A stretch of 64,000 nt of DNA. Source: Antedon bifida (taxonomy: Eukaryota; Echinodermata; Crinoidea; Comatulida; Antedonidae). The notes beneath the pieces were generated by a model. It searched no databases, was not told where the DNA came from, and saw only the letters and a program-made list of their open reading frames with translations. The stretch's first letter is position 1, and each line of letters begins with the position of its first letter. Both the position numbers and the translations under genes were made by a program. Where the stretch lies: assembly GCA_963402885.1 (NCBI GenBank), contig OY727096.1, forward strand, positions 29,431,820 through 29,495,819, read 5' to 3'. Below are positions 1 through 12,715 of this stretch, piece by piece.

Positions 1-255
1 TACATGGTTTTCTCTCCATCTAAGATTTATTTATAGATGTAAACCTACTCTAATATTATTGGCTACCATGTTCAGAGTTATTTAGTTACCAAGTTGTAAT
101 GTACCTACCAAAATGAGTCCTCCCACCCCATTTTTATAATGGTAGAGTCCATTATTAATGGCTTTTGTTCTGGTAATTAGTGTACAGTATTAAATGTCTT
201 TTCCACATTTTATTTTAATAATAAATTGGTTTTTTTTTTCTACTTTAATATTTAG

Positions 256-3200
256 AATATATTGAAGATGAATGTACTTTCCATATTGTTAGTCCTAAGG
301 ATGTTGTGGTTGGACGTCAGCGTGATATGGATGACCACATCGCTTGGTATATGGAAAATGATAAATATGAGGTAGGAATATTAATCACAATATACATTGT
401 GCTTAAGAATAGATGCAGTTGGCGGTTATAAGTGAAATGATGAATGAAACCGGGAACCATGTGTCTGTATAAATAAAAATGCAGAATTTAAACTGTTTTT
501 CGCCTTGTCATTTATTTAAAAACCCACATGAACCCAGATTCTGTTTAGTAGATTCTAATTATTACCGATAACTCAATTTGAGGGCAGTAGACATTTATGG
601 TATTTGTGGGAAAAAAGTGTCTTATGAAATATTTTAAAAATCAGCATACATTTTGATCAGCTTTTGGGACTTGCTTTTTGAGAGATATTGAATGTGTAGA
701 AAATAGGGTTTAGATCATCAGTTAATTGCTACTTAGAATTTAGTCTATCAATGCTTGACTTAAGCCAAAGATACATTTCCTTGCATGTTGAAGTTTATTT
801 TAAATAACATTTCTCAGGTATTAAAGAGCAAGTGAGCCTCAAACCCTTGCCGATGTATGTATAGGTATTACGGTTCTACTGTTCCATGTTAATAATCCAC
901 TCCCTAATCTTCATCTGTTCTCTCTAAAACCATTCCCATATCATGTTTAACACATTTTAGACTGATTTTAAATATACCAAGGCTAAAAAGTGTATACTAT
1001 GTTAGATTGTATACTTTGCTACTGGTTATAGTGAGTTTCTCCATTATCGATTTTTCTCTTTTTACGAAAATTAATATAATTCATGATTTATTTATATGAC
1101 ACAGAAATATAATATTGAGGGTGGCTGGCATAAATATATAATGTAATATGAAATTGTATATTTATGGATCCTCAATGGAATGAAAGCAAGAATTTAAATT
1201 AGAAATATTATTTATAGAATTGTCTTCAAATGCTTCCCATTAATCATTGAATAATTTGAATAGCAAAACTGACACAAAATAAATTGAAATATTATATATT
1301 ATATAACACCTAAATAAATTCCTGTCATTTGATTGGACGATTGTGGGTCACATGGCGTGCAATAGTACGCACTATTAAACGATCGTTTAATAGTACTTTT
1401 TTAAACATTTTGTGTACGAAAAAAAAAAACGTTTCGCGGATGAAAAAAAATTTAGAATACAAAAATTACATTGAAATACAACAGCGCCACCTGTCGTCCT
1501 GCCTCTGTTTGTAAACACCACCGCGAGATATGCAAAAGCAGCAGATTTTTGTGTACGATTTGGAGATATATGTACTAATTTCATTCAAAAAGGCATTTAA
1601 ATTAGCTTTAGATCGTTTTTAGGATTTTGATTACTTAATGGGGACATCCCTACAAGACGTGGAATCGTTGTAAAAACCATAATTAGTCAAGATAAGTTCC
1701 AATTGTCTGTCGAAGTTTTGCCTTTCAGCCAATCTAGCCTAGTACTACTACACTAGGTCTAGCCTAGCTAGGCCTGTTAGTATTAGGCTAGGCCTAGCCT
1801 AGGCGTTTTAGCCTTGCTAAGCATAGGATTATTTGGTTGTTTGTTGACATAATTAACACTAAAGTAGGTGTGTTTATAAAATCCATATAAATATAACATT
1901 AACATTTAATATTATAATATTACTGTTTTAATCAATCTGAATGAAATGTAGGCCTCTTGGCTAGGGCTACCTTATATTTGATTCAAATGACAGGAATCTA
2001 TTTAGATGTTATATAAAACAAATAATGAATGTTTAATATTCGTGTAATGGTACAAATAATGGCATTTGGTGAATGATGAAAGGTTACATCAACTCGGCGT
2101 TGCCTCGTTGATATAACCTTTCATCATTCACCTCATGCCATTATTTGTACCATTACACTCATAAACATTCATTATTTGTATATTAAATAATATTTTGTTA
2201 TTTTGTCTAGACAAGATTAATTTGAAATCTGACTTTTGTAATTATACTCTGTATAATAGAATTTTAGAACATCAAATTCAATAAATCAAAAATTGTATTT
2301 GTGAATTCATTTTGTAACGTTTACGGAAAATGAAAACACATTTATGTTTAATTTTGTTATACAGTTACCTGATTCACAAAACGTAACAAAATGTTACAAC
2401 TCGCCGGTAATCTTATGTTTTACACACACTAGTATTTGATGATGTACTGTACATTTTATGCACACATAATTGTATCGATACCAATGTAAACATAATAAGC
2501 CCTTGTGTAGTGTAAATAAATCTATTAAATTTACCCGAAAAAAGAAAACCAAACACAATAATTATTTCCTTTATAAAAAATAGACAGAGAATATAAATTG
2601 GCCATTTTTGGGAAAAATCCCTATACTATATTTATTTATTCAATTTCTGCCATATACAATACAAAGCAAAAAAAAGAAAAAAAAACAAAATAAAGGCAAG
2701 GAAAGACCAAAAAGGTGGTAAACACCTATGCTAGTTGATCAACCCAGAACAGTGCACAGAAATAAACCAAAACAAAATTACATTCTACAAGCATCTACAA
2801 GAAAGCGACCAACTACACACATTTTCAACATCAAAATTATTTAATTGAGATAATTTAATAATTTATATACATATATATTAATCAGAGGCCAACTGTAACA
2901 ATACAGATTTTTCATTAAATTATAATGAAAACTTAAGCACAGACAATATTGTTCCCCTAACAAAATATTTGTAACAATTTTTTTGTTGAATATGCCATTT
3001 TTGACATATACATAACATAATAGTTATTTACTGACCAAAAACTGGATCGAAAAAAAATTAATTTTCCTGAAAAAATGTAATTTAAAGCAAAAAATACCTA
3101 AATTCTCTGTCAGACAATGGTTGTTGTTTAAAATTAACCGTTTATTTTTTCTTTTTATAAGTGAAATAAATGCTATTTTTTGTTGCTTTTATTTTTCTAC

Positions 3201-6200
3201 AGGAAGTGAATAACTTTCTTAATAACTGCAAAATGGCCTATTCAAAGTCTGATTTTATTAACCTGTATTTTTCATGTTTTTGGGGGACAATACAATTGCA
3301 ATCAAATGTTTATGCTCTATATTGAAAATGAAAATAAAACGAAGTCGGTCACAGAAAGGTAATTTCATTAAAGCAAGCGTTGTGATATAAACATAGACCA
3401 CACACACAGTAATCAACATTTATGAAACCATGCACACATAAATGGGAAGAAGCAATTATATTTCAGGAAATATAAATTATTTACTATTTCATAAATAGGT
3501 ACTAGATTATTTGCTCTTTTTATGTAATTGTCTGTGAGTGATTGATGATTGTCTAGAATTAGGTGACTTAGTTTCTTGTTTATTGTTCAACTGTTCAAAA
3601 TATTTTTTTTTTCATTTTATGGATTCAGGTTAGTGTTTTGTCTTCCAACATTTATGGTTTTTTAACTAACTAGCACAAAAAATAGATTAAATTAAAAAAT
3701 AACTGCATGTGCTTAGTTAAATTGCAATTTTTATTGCTTGGATAACTTCAAAATCATAGAATTAAAAATCATAACCAAATTTCCAATAGGTGTTTATTCT
3801 AAGTAACAGTAATATACTGAAATATTCTCTCCATTCAACCAATGCAAAACACATTCATTATTTGTTTTCTAACACACCCATTGTTCGAAGGTCTAATAAT
3901 TATCATTGGCCAAGTCTAGGCCGAGAAGCAAAGCCATTTCAAAAGGCATTAACTCTGGATACAGAATAGAACAAAGTCACAAACTACAGGTTGAAATTCG
4001 AATGCTGATCGGTTGTCAACTCTTGTGGCAAACAACAAAAAGCTGAATTTATTATTAAAAATACATCCAATAATAAATATAGATTTTTCGTTCAGTAGAA
4101 CTAATTAGTAATACTGATACATCTTCTAGTCTTTGTTGAAACAAAATATTATGTTAGCTCACATGATTTAACCTTATTCATCTGTCTGTTATGTATCAAA
4201 ATATTGAATAAATAAATAATTATTTTATCAAATGTTTTTTGTTTGTTTGTTTAGGAAGCATTGGAAATGGCAAAAGAAAATAGTAAAGATTTGGTTCGTC
4301 ACAATGTACTAGATGTTGGCAAAACATACATCAACTCACTTATAGAAAATGAAGAGTTTGAAGATGCTGCCAGGTAATGTCTATAAAAGTGTTTGTTTCA
4401 TATATAATGTGTGCAAACTTGGAACACTTATTTTGTTATCCTGGTCTGTAAAAAGAGAGATGTGCCAATTTGTTACAACTGTGGACGAATGATAATATAA
4501 TTACCTTTATTTACTGTAGTCTACATTGCAGATGATATGAAATACATTATCAATATCATTACTATGTACTGACAGTAGTTCAGCTCTGTCTACAAAATGT
4601 ATGTGACAAAAGAATGTGATGTGCCCATATGGACATGATGATGTCATATCACTACCACATATTTGGGCATATCACTACCATATTTGGGCACATCACACTT
4701 TTTTCAAACTGGTTTGATAGTGTAGACAGGGCTTTATGTAGTTAGAAAAAAAGCAAGAATGTATCATTTTACTAATGAATGGATCTCTGTTTGTGTAAAG
4801 TGTCATTTCAATATTCTGGCATGTCATTTCAGGGCCTTTTGTAAATACATTTTTATAGATATGTATAAAAAAAATTGTATATTGTTTATTTAAACAAAAT
4901 TTAATTTTCCCTTTTGTTCTCTCATTTGCAGTCTGTGTAGCTCAGTATTTGGAAAGAACAAGGATTTGTGGGAAGAATGGGTATATATCTTTGCCAAGAT
5001 TCAACAATTGAAAGTGATCAGTCCGTACATTCCTCTACAAGATCCACGGTTAAGTAAAGCTGTCTATGAAATGATACTCAACGATTTTCTACGTACTGAT
5101 CTGCAGGTACTGTACATTTTGTTTTCTTTTTCACATTTCTTTTAATTTAGTTTACTTTTAGTTAATATCTCAACCATTTATTTATCAATACAACACAATT
5201 TTCATAGTGACATTTTTGTTGTCATTGTCATCAAAGAACACTATGACATCCAAATGAAATATCAAACCAGAAAAATGTTTGTTTGTTGTTAAAGTTTCAA
5301 GAGTATGTAATTCTGTAATTAATAAAGGTATGTAATTTTGTAATTAATAACAAATTTATTATTTTGTTTGGTTTTACAGGGATTTCATAGATTAATCCGT
5401 AGGTGGCCCCAGGATTTGTATGATTTGATGACTATAGTTAGTGCAGTTAAGGATAGACTACGTGAGCTACCTAATGATTGCATTCTGATGCAGACACTAG
5501 GGGATCTGTACTCATATGATAAGAGATATGATAAAGCTCTTGCTATATATTTAAAGTAAGAATTTTATAGTGTAATTATTTATAATAATTAAATGTATTA
5601 TTTGGAGCAAACATTCATTAAGATAGGGGTGAGGAGAGAGTTGTTTAACATTGTGATCAGTGTTAAGTTGTAACATTTTTAGTTGAAGTTGAATGTATAC
5701 TCAGTCTTAAATATGTCAACTCAAATGTTGACCTCTCTTTGACCTGTTGTTTAACAAGTAGAAAGAGTTCAATGAACCGGAACTATGGCTTTTATATTTT
5801 AGAATAATACGGAGTTTCATCTTGAGTACCAATATCAATGTTTAATTTTGTACGTGCTCATAAGATATTTAGTTTTTAAAATACTGTTATTGTACTGTTT
5901 TCTATGGATATAAATTTCATTGGCAATTTGCATGAAATATATTTGTTCTTTTCGAAAGGCTTGGTCATAGTGAAGTGTTTGAATTGATCCAGAAGTACAA
6001 CCTCTTGCATTCTATTCAAGACAAACTGGTGATGCTGATGCAACTGGATGCTGACCAGGCTCTGCAGATGTTAGTTGACAATGTCAGTATAGTACCGGTA
6101 AGTGAACACAGTATCACTCTCCAAGTTCCTGGCATCTGATGTTTTCATTTTCATCTTTCATATAGAATATTCATTAAAAAGTTTGCTCATTTAAAAAAAA

Positions 6201-9028
6201 AATACCTATAAACACAAATGCTTATTATGGTTATGACATCGTTTATTAATTGATCATTGCTTCTATCATTTGTTTTATTTAGTGTTATTATTATTTTTGA
6301 TGTTTTTTTTTCAGATGAAAGTAGTGGTTCAGCAATTTAAGGAACACCCTAAATTTCAATATCAGGTAAATGGGAACTTTTTGCAATTTTTTTTTAGGAC
6401 CCCTAATTGGGTGCGTAACAATTTTTCAGAAAAGATGCTTTCACTACAAGTTTCCCCTTTTGAGAGAGGTGGGTTTCTGGAAGAGTTGACTGTAATTATA
6501 TATATATATATTTTTTGCCTAGTACCTAGATGCTGTGTTTGTGAAAAGTCCCCACGCAGGTCAAGATTTCCATGCTCTCCAAGTCAGTTTATATGCCGAG
6601 TTTGACCGAACAAAGTTACTACCATTCCTTAGAAATAGCAACTACTATCCTCTGCAGAAAGCATTAGAAGAATGTGAAATGAGATCTTTCATTCCAGAAA
6701 CTGTTTTCTTATTAGGTAAGACATTCTTGTTCAATACTTTAATCTTCATGCGTACAGACAAGCCTCTAAGGACCTGTTTCTATTGAAAAATGATAAACGA
6801 AAAAAAAATATGTTTTATAAAAAATGATAAAATTAGATAAAAGAAAGTTAAAATAAATATAAACTTTTCTAAAAAGGTCTGTTCTACTGGCTTTCGATCA
6901 TAAATTTACTTAGCTAACATTATGTACACCCGTTTAAACCTCCCATTTGTGCCTTGAATTTTGTTTTATACCATTATTGTTAATGTGACTATTTTCTGTA
7001 CAGGTCGGATGGGTAACGCAAAGAAAGCACTGAATTTGATCATGGTAGGACTGGGGGATGTGGACCGTGCAATTGAATTCGCTAAGGAGCAGGATGATGT
7101 TGAACTCTGGGATGACCTTATCACACATTCCATGGATAAACCAAGTTAGTATTTATTACTTTTATAATCCGAAAAAGCCATTATGATTCTATGTTTTGAA
7201 GTTTATTTGTTCATCTTCATTCCAAATGAGGGTGTGTTTTTATATTTGTTGCTTTTAGATGCACAATTTTATTTATTTGTATTACTCATTGATATCTTTC
7301 TACCTCACAGGTTTTCTCACAGGGTTACTAAACAATATAGGAACTCATGTGGACCCTATCATTCTGATAAAGGTAATAACATAGTTTCAACACAAGATTT
7401 TTTTTATAATACAGTAAAAACCTTTTTATGAAGACACATTTGGGTCTCAACAAACAGTCCCCTTAATATGGGTTTGGCCGTAGTAATAATATATTATATA
7501 ATATATATAATAATATTATTACACCGGTCATTTTTGGATCATAACATGTATGAAAACATACTCCCATAATGTTGCTGGTGATAGTCATATGATTCAAACC
7601 CATATTTCATTTGTCTCTCGAGGAAAGCCCATTAACAAATCTTAATTTTAAAGAACATGGGTTGATGATCACCTTGCAAAATTTATTTTGCTTTTACAGA
7701 GAATTAAAGAGGGACTTGAAATTGAAGGTTTAAGAGATTCCTTAGTAAAGATACTACAAGACTTCAACCTGCAGATGTCGCTACGCGAGGGCTGCAAACG
7801 GATTCTGGTGTCAGATTGCTTCTCATTGATGGACAGGTTGAATAAAGTGCAGAAAAGGGCAACAAGAGTTGATGGTATGTACTGTTGAAATGGCCCCAGG
7901 TGGGATGACAAATTATCTGTCTGGTGTGGAGTGTGATGACACAAATCCATGTGACAGACAACATGTGACATCATCTAATAATAAGATTAAAATAAGATTT
8001 AAAATACAAGTTTTTAGTCTATAATGTTTCATGGACACACAATAAGTTTCAATATGAATATTAAACACTAACGATGTAAATTTATTAATTTTTTTTTGTG
8101 TAGATTTCAAGCGATGCGATTGTTGTCATGATTTGCTGGTTCAATCAAGTAAGATAAAGTTTTTTTTATAGCTTTAAAAAAGTTCTATTTAATATTTTAA
8201 TCATATTAAAATTTCATTAAAGTGTGTTGACCAATGATAATTATGAAATAAAAAAAACAAGCATTAAATATGATACAAATTAAATGGCATCGTGCTATAT
8301 GATTACTAAATATTTTAGTACTTCTTATATATTTCTCTTAGATTTCCAAGAGATAACAATGCCAATAATTGTGTTCTATTGTCATCATGTCTTTCATGAA
8401 GAATGTCTTCCAGCGTATAACATGGTAAGTTTATCATACAAATGTAGCGCATCACGTTGTATTGATTGATATTGATAATGTTGCTGCTATATCAAGTCTA
8501 TCTTAAATATATTAATTTTGTATATCATACCCAACTCAATTGATTAAAGTGTTGTATCAATGGTCTTCAGTATTCCTCATATGCACTTTACGAATATAAA
8601 ATTTCACACAGTGGAAATGCCACCATTTGCAAGATGCAGAGTAATTATATACAGATTTAAATTTGCCATACAGGCTATTTATATATTATTACAAGCTTTT
8701 GACTTGAACATGGCATAAAGCTGAAATATTAAACAAACAATGAACGTTTATGCGATGGTACAAATAATTTCATGAGGTGAAATATGAAATTCTATTTTCA
8801 CAAGATGAATGCAAAAAAGTACTATTACACAATCATTAAATGGTACGTACTATTGTACACCATGTGACACAAAATTGTTCAATCAAATGATAGAAATTTA
8901 TTTGTTATATGTTTTAATAAATAATAATAATACTGTGTATTTAATATTGCTTTTTGTAGGAGAGCTGCATGATATGCCATTCACAGCGACGGAGGCCAGG
9001 TAGCGGATTTGGGCTAGGAGTGAAATAG
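256..9028 (+). CDS. VPS41: VPS41, HOPS complex subunit (3' part of gene, 13 exons)
   Basis: VPS41 is a subunit of the HOPS tether that drives fusion of late endosomes, autophagosomes and AP-3 vesicles with lysosomes. Visible exons, all with GT-AG borders and matching phases: 256-371, 4255-4373, 4932-5106, 5380-5555, 5959-6097, 6315-6365, 6523-6715, 7004-7144, 7311-7372, 7700-7874, 8104-8148, 8342-8424, 8960-9028. Together they give 513 residues, which align end to end with the C-terminal part of human VPS41 (854 aa) as I recall it. Shared stretches include AIEFAKEQDD, TGLLNNIGTHVDPI and DSLVKILQD. The part seen is the clathrin-heavy-chain-like helical repeat followed by a C-terminal RING-H2: CDCC in exon 11, CHHVFHEECLP in exon 12 and CMIC in exon 13. 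The N-terminal WD40 propeller lies left of the window. The short last exon was found by splicing and fits the family C-terminus (RRPGSG). Confidence 0.96.
2024..2180. repeat. Fold-back inverted repeat
   Basis: The two arms (about 2024-2096 and 2107-2180) are near-perfect reverse complements. Matching pieces are AATGGTACAAATAATGGCAT in the left arm and its complement in the right arm, with a loop of about 10 bases. A half copy lies at 8728-8775 in a later VPS41 intron (ATGGTACAAATAATTTCATG), so this is a dispersed family and not a one-off palindrome. It is probably a small non-autonomous DNA element. No target duplication is obvious. Confidence 0.65.
2945..3287. mobile_element. GTCCCC-ended MITE-like repeat, copy a
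   Basis: This is a 340-bp AT-rich repeat with an ATTGTTCCCC-like left end and a GGGGGACAAT right end. Its interior carries TGACCAAAAA, AACCGTTTATTTT, CTGATTTTATTAA and TTTTTCATGTTTTTGG. The same order recurs near 20730-20935, 24489-24725, 24817-24935, 41183-41510, 47930-48275, 58826-58980 and 59331-59595. The inverted ends and copy number fit a non-autonomous DNA transposon. I see no transposase. Confidence 0.7.
4578..4733. mobile_element. Small TIR element with CTGTCTACA ends
   Basis: The ends read AGCTCTGTCTACA and TGTAGACAGGGCT, a 13-bp imperfect inverted pair. The interior has GTGATGTGCCCATAT and repeated ATATCACTACCA motifs. A related copy lies at 63476-63565 at the far end of the window. 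I could not define a target duplication. Confidence 0.5.
7508..7600 (-). repeat. Partial SINE body in VPS41 intron
   Basis: The stretch with TTTTTGGATCA, GTATGAAAA and ATACTCCCATAAT matches the body of the tRNA-derived SINE at 59709-60003. It has lost the tRNA head and is flanked by a degenerate AT run (7480-7510). Confidence 0.5.
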
Positions 9029-9307
9029 CATATTGTAGTAGATTCCAGATAGTAAATTACTGGATTTTGATATAATCGCACATGAACATAACATACTGTA
9101 GTATATATATAGTGGACGTGTGTTTGAATATAACAGGTCTTGTATCAGTACTGTATAACAATTATTTTGATATAAGTAATGCTGGAATGGGCTTCTTTTT
9201 TTAAATGGAATTTAATGAAGTTTAAGTTCTTTTAGCAGTGTTTAATGAATATTTTTTTCGTATTTTTATATATATTCAGCATGCAATTATATCATATATT
9301 TTGTAAC

Positions 9308-9313
9308 AATAAA
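9308..9313 (+). terminator. Poly(A) signal for VPS41
   Basis: AATAAA lies 280 bases after the VPS41 stop, in AT-rich 3' UTR sequence. It is the first canonical hexamer I noticed after the stop. A hairpin element begins only about 15 bases further on, so the cleavage site may fall at its edge. Confidence 0.5.
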
Positions 9314-9327
9314 GAGGTGGAGGCTGA

Positions 9328-9440
9328 AGCTTGGTTCGCACTAGGACGAAAGAGTTGACCAATGACAAGCAACATTTAGAATAATCCATCACCTGTGATT
9401 GGTCAAATTTCTTGCTCTGCGTCCTAGTGGGAACCAAACT
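9328..9440. mobile_element. Hairpin MITE after VPS41
   Basis: The outer ends AAGCTTGGTTCGCACTAGGA and TCCTAGTGGGAACCAAACTT are inverted. An inner pair, TTGACCAATGACAAG and GTGATTGGTCAA, is also inverted, so almost the whole 113-bp unit can fold back on itself. A sequence resembling the inner pair occurs near 24165-24210 (TTGACCAATCACAAG). Confidence 0.6.
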
Positions 9441-11399
9441 TGAATCTAGAGATATATAGGGTATTTATAGAGGCTAGAATAGGTTAGATGAAAACACAAG
9501 TGGACTATTTACACATTCCATGTTTCCCTAGTGTGCTACTGCTGCAAAGCAAACGCAATCTACCTTTATGATGGTTTCTAAATAATAGATAGGTTTGTTA
9601 TAATATTCAGTGTGCCAATTAAATTTATAAGTAACAATTCTTACATTTGATATATACCCCTGTGCCAAGTAAGTTAGTTGTTGTTAGCAACAACATACAC
9701 TGTTAACAGAAATACAATAGACGAGTATAGATGATTGTTTTTAACTGAATAGAAAAATATAAACAGTCAAAGGGAATATGACTTGAATTGTGTTTTGTTT
9801 TTGGTATGGTTGTAGTTATACTGTATTAGAAAAAATTGAATTTATAATGACATACAATAAGTTTTAGGTTTCACCACAAAAATCATGGTTAAATGTATTA
9901 TCTATTATACTGGTGCTTTTAGCTACTAAATTCTCATAATCTCATAATATTGGTTGATATATATGTTTTCAGTGGGGGATCCAGGGTTTTGAAATAGGGC
10001 ATAACAGACCTAAACATTATAAAATTAAGTGCTGAACTGAATATTTCTCTGTTTACATTTACTGTACTGAAATTTATGGAGTTTTATAATTAAATGGGAA
10101 TTTATTATATTGTAAATGTATTGTATATATTATGAACAAATGTATAATTGACACGTAATCATACAAGAAATATATTAATTAATGATTTATTTTATTTTGC
10201 TATTCAAATAAAAAAATACAAAACAAATCTATATTGTAACAAGTTTTTAAAATATTTACTATTATCAGAATTGCACACAATAGGAATTTATCAACCTTAA
10301 AAATACTCCTTGTATGTACATCTTGCATACAGGTTTTATATAACTACATAGTATAGTACATCTGTAAGTACAGTATTTTTTTCGACACTACATATTATAT
10401 TGTTGATTTTGTACGAAAATATAAAATTATTAATCATAAATTCTTTAACCTCATGGCAACACGGATTTAACAAGGTAATCACTACAGCTTCAAGCCCCAC
10501 CCATTTACATGGATAATTTTGATTTCATGCTACCAACATTGTTATGGATGCACCAGGATGATGCACATTGAGGTTGTTTACAAAAGGGCTGAGCTTGGAC
10601 AATTTTTTTTCTGTGAATAAGGTTTAAGCAATAATATACTGTACATATGTCAATGACAAAGTATAGTCCCAGTGGGCCTGGGTATGAAATTTACACTGGA
10701 CTGTAATAATGGAATTTACCAAACTCTGTTGGAATTTAGCCTCAATTAGGAGGCGGGATTATAGTCCGGTCACATTTGTCCTGGTACAATGGATTTTACA
10801 AGCACTGTTTTAATGTTATGGTATTAGGAATCAAAAATAATATTGTACACATTTCCTGATGATCATCAAGTTTGAATTTTACAAGCAAAAAATACATTTA
10901 TATCACAATGCACCATATAAGGGGCAACTACAGGGTCTACTGCTTCATCAGAATTAAAGTGAACATATTGTCATTTTTGATGAAAGGTAAAATATTGCCA
11001 AAACAAACTGTATATCAAAGTTTATTTTAAAATAATTGTAAAATACAAGGTGGAGATTTGTCCCAAAGTTTTTCGATTGTGCTCGCCTATGTCAGAATTA
11101 ACCATAATTTATATATAGATTGTTTTTCGTTCAGAACCCTGTACTGGACACTGGCATAAAAAAATATAATTAAAAAATGTACTACAGTATGTAATTTAAA
11201 TAGTTATATAACATATAATTTACAAATATGTTTTTCTTATTTTAACTAAAAATAAATGGAATGATTTTTTATAATAATACTTTGAATCAATTATAAATAA
11301 TAGAGAAATTAAATTGCAATTTAAGTAAAATGAAAGAATTTTATATGCAGCAAAATAATTGTTGGTACACAACAAAATGAAACACTAGTGACATTATAA

Positions 11400-12040
11400 A
11401 TAGTAAACTAATAATACATTCAACATAGAGGTAGAAAAGAACATGGAATATAATAAATAATCATTTGGTTTGTTACTATAATTTGATCTTCTAAGGTAGG
11501 CATCTATTTGCCTATAAACAATCTTTGTTCAGAAAGAGCACAGATTAAATTTCGCATATGAAATAATATTTCAATCAGTGTAGCAACTAAACAAAATAAA
11601 ACAAACATACATTCAAACATCAAGGTAGAAATGAACATAAACTATAATAAATAATTGTATTTGCTTTGTTAAAATTAAATTAATACTAAATAGATTTTCA
11701 CAGACAGGCACATATTTGCCTTGTTGTTCTATGTCTCTGCCTCTAAAAAATCAACCAATCAGAACACAGAGATGTTGTGAGAATTTCTGCAGGGAAAAAA
11801 TGAAACCAACATTGAAATTAAAGTAAAATAATATTACATTCAACATAGAGGTAGAAATGAACAAAAACTATAATAAATAATTGTATTTGCTTTGTTAAAT
11901 TAAATTAATACTATACTATAGATGTTCATAGACAGGCACATATTTGCCTTGTTCTATATCTCTCTGCTCTAAAAAATCAGACAATAACAATCAACCAATC
12001 AGAACACAGAGATGTTGTCACAGAATTTTGGAGGGAAAAA
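11400..12040. repeat. Three-copy degenerate tandem repeat, about 190-230 bp
   Basis: Three successive units share CAACATAGAGGTAGAAA, ATAATAAATAAT..TTTG, GACAGGCACATATTTGCCT and AACCAATCAGAACACAGAG. The shared GGTAGAA motif starts near 11430, 11623 and 11850. Units 2 and 3 are closest to each other; unit 1 is the most diverged. Confidence 0.75.
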
Positions 12041-12600
12041 GAAATTATTGATGTACAATGAAACAAGAAAAAATCTGTATTTAAATGGACCAATTGGATT
12101 TATATTGATACAAGCCCTATACAAGACTGTAAGGTAAGTTCTGTTAGCATCTAAAGACAAAACTGTAGCTTTATTGTTGTAAAATTAAAATCAAACCCAA
12201 CATCATAACCTAGGCTAAAATGAATGATCTTGATTGGGGGCCTAGCTAGATATCATAAGGGAGAGGAGGAGCATCTAACCACTTTGCTTGTTTTTGTACA
12301 TACAAAATATGAACAAGTAGTGGTGCTGTGCTTAGAAACTTTTTTTGTAGTTTCTGATGATATGTATTCTATAAATCTTTATGACTCTTGTTTTCATCTT
12401 CTTTTACTCAATTCTGCTGTTTATGATGTTAATTAGGAATGTAAAAGTTTACATGTAAAATGTTTGAAGGTAATAAGTAATACCAATGGTTTAGGCCTAC
12501 AGCTTGTATTTTTACTTTGGTTTTGTTGAGCTGAAGTAGTTTTTAGTTTTTTTTTTACATGTATCAAATGTAATACAACTTATTTGAAATAAAAAATGTT

Positions 12601-12606
12601 TTTATT
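12601..12606 (-). terminator. Poly(A) signal for the kelch gene
   Basis: AATAAA on the - strand lies about 110 bases past the proposed kelch stop at 12716. Its placement supports that stop. Confidence 0.5.
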
Positions 12607-12715
12607 CATTCTTTATGAGAAGACATTGAAACTAATAATTATTCAACTACTGTTAAAACCTCTAACAGCAGCTTAGGCATATGGAGTAGTGTTTCCAAAT
12701 CCAAAACTCAGCAGC

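Larger units (their letters stand above)
372..4254 (+). other. VPS41 3.9-kb intron filled with repeats
   Basis: This is the largest VPS41 intron in the window, and I see no coding exon in it. It contains a perfect 24-bp palindrome (1371-1394), a TAGGCC-rich palindromic patch (1734-1806), a fold-back repeat (2024-2180) and a copy of the GTCCCC-ended MITE family (2945-3287). Short open frames around 1329-1584 overlap on both strands and match no family I know. Confidence 0.7.
9029..12715. other. Region between the VPS41 and kelch gene stops
   Basis: This contains the VPS41 3' UTR, the hairpin element at 9328-9440 and the kelch 3' UTR at the far end, plus the tandem block described separately. 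The rest (9450-11390) is low-complexity AT-rich DNA with no exon that I can support. Confidence 0.6.

Noticed and set aside
1329..1584. Overlapping small open frames on both strands in the first VPS41 intron
   Set aside because: No homology that I can recall; the region is dominated by a palindrome and A-runs.
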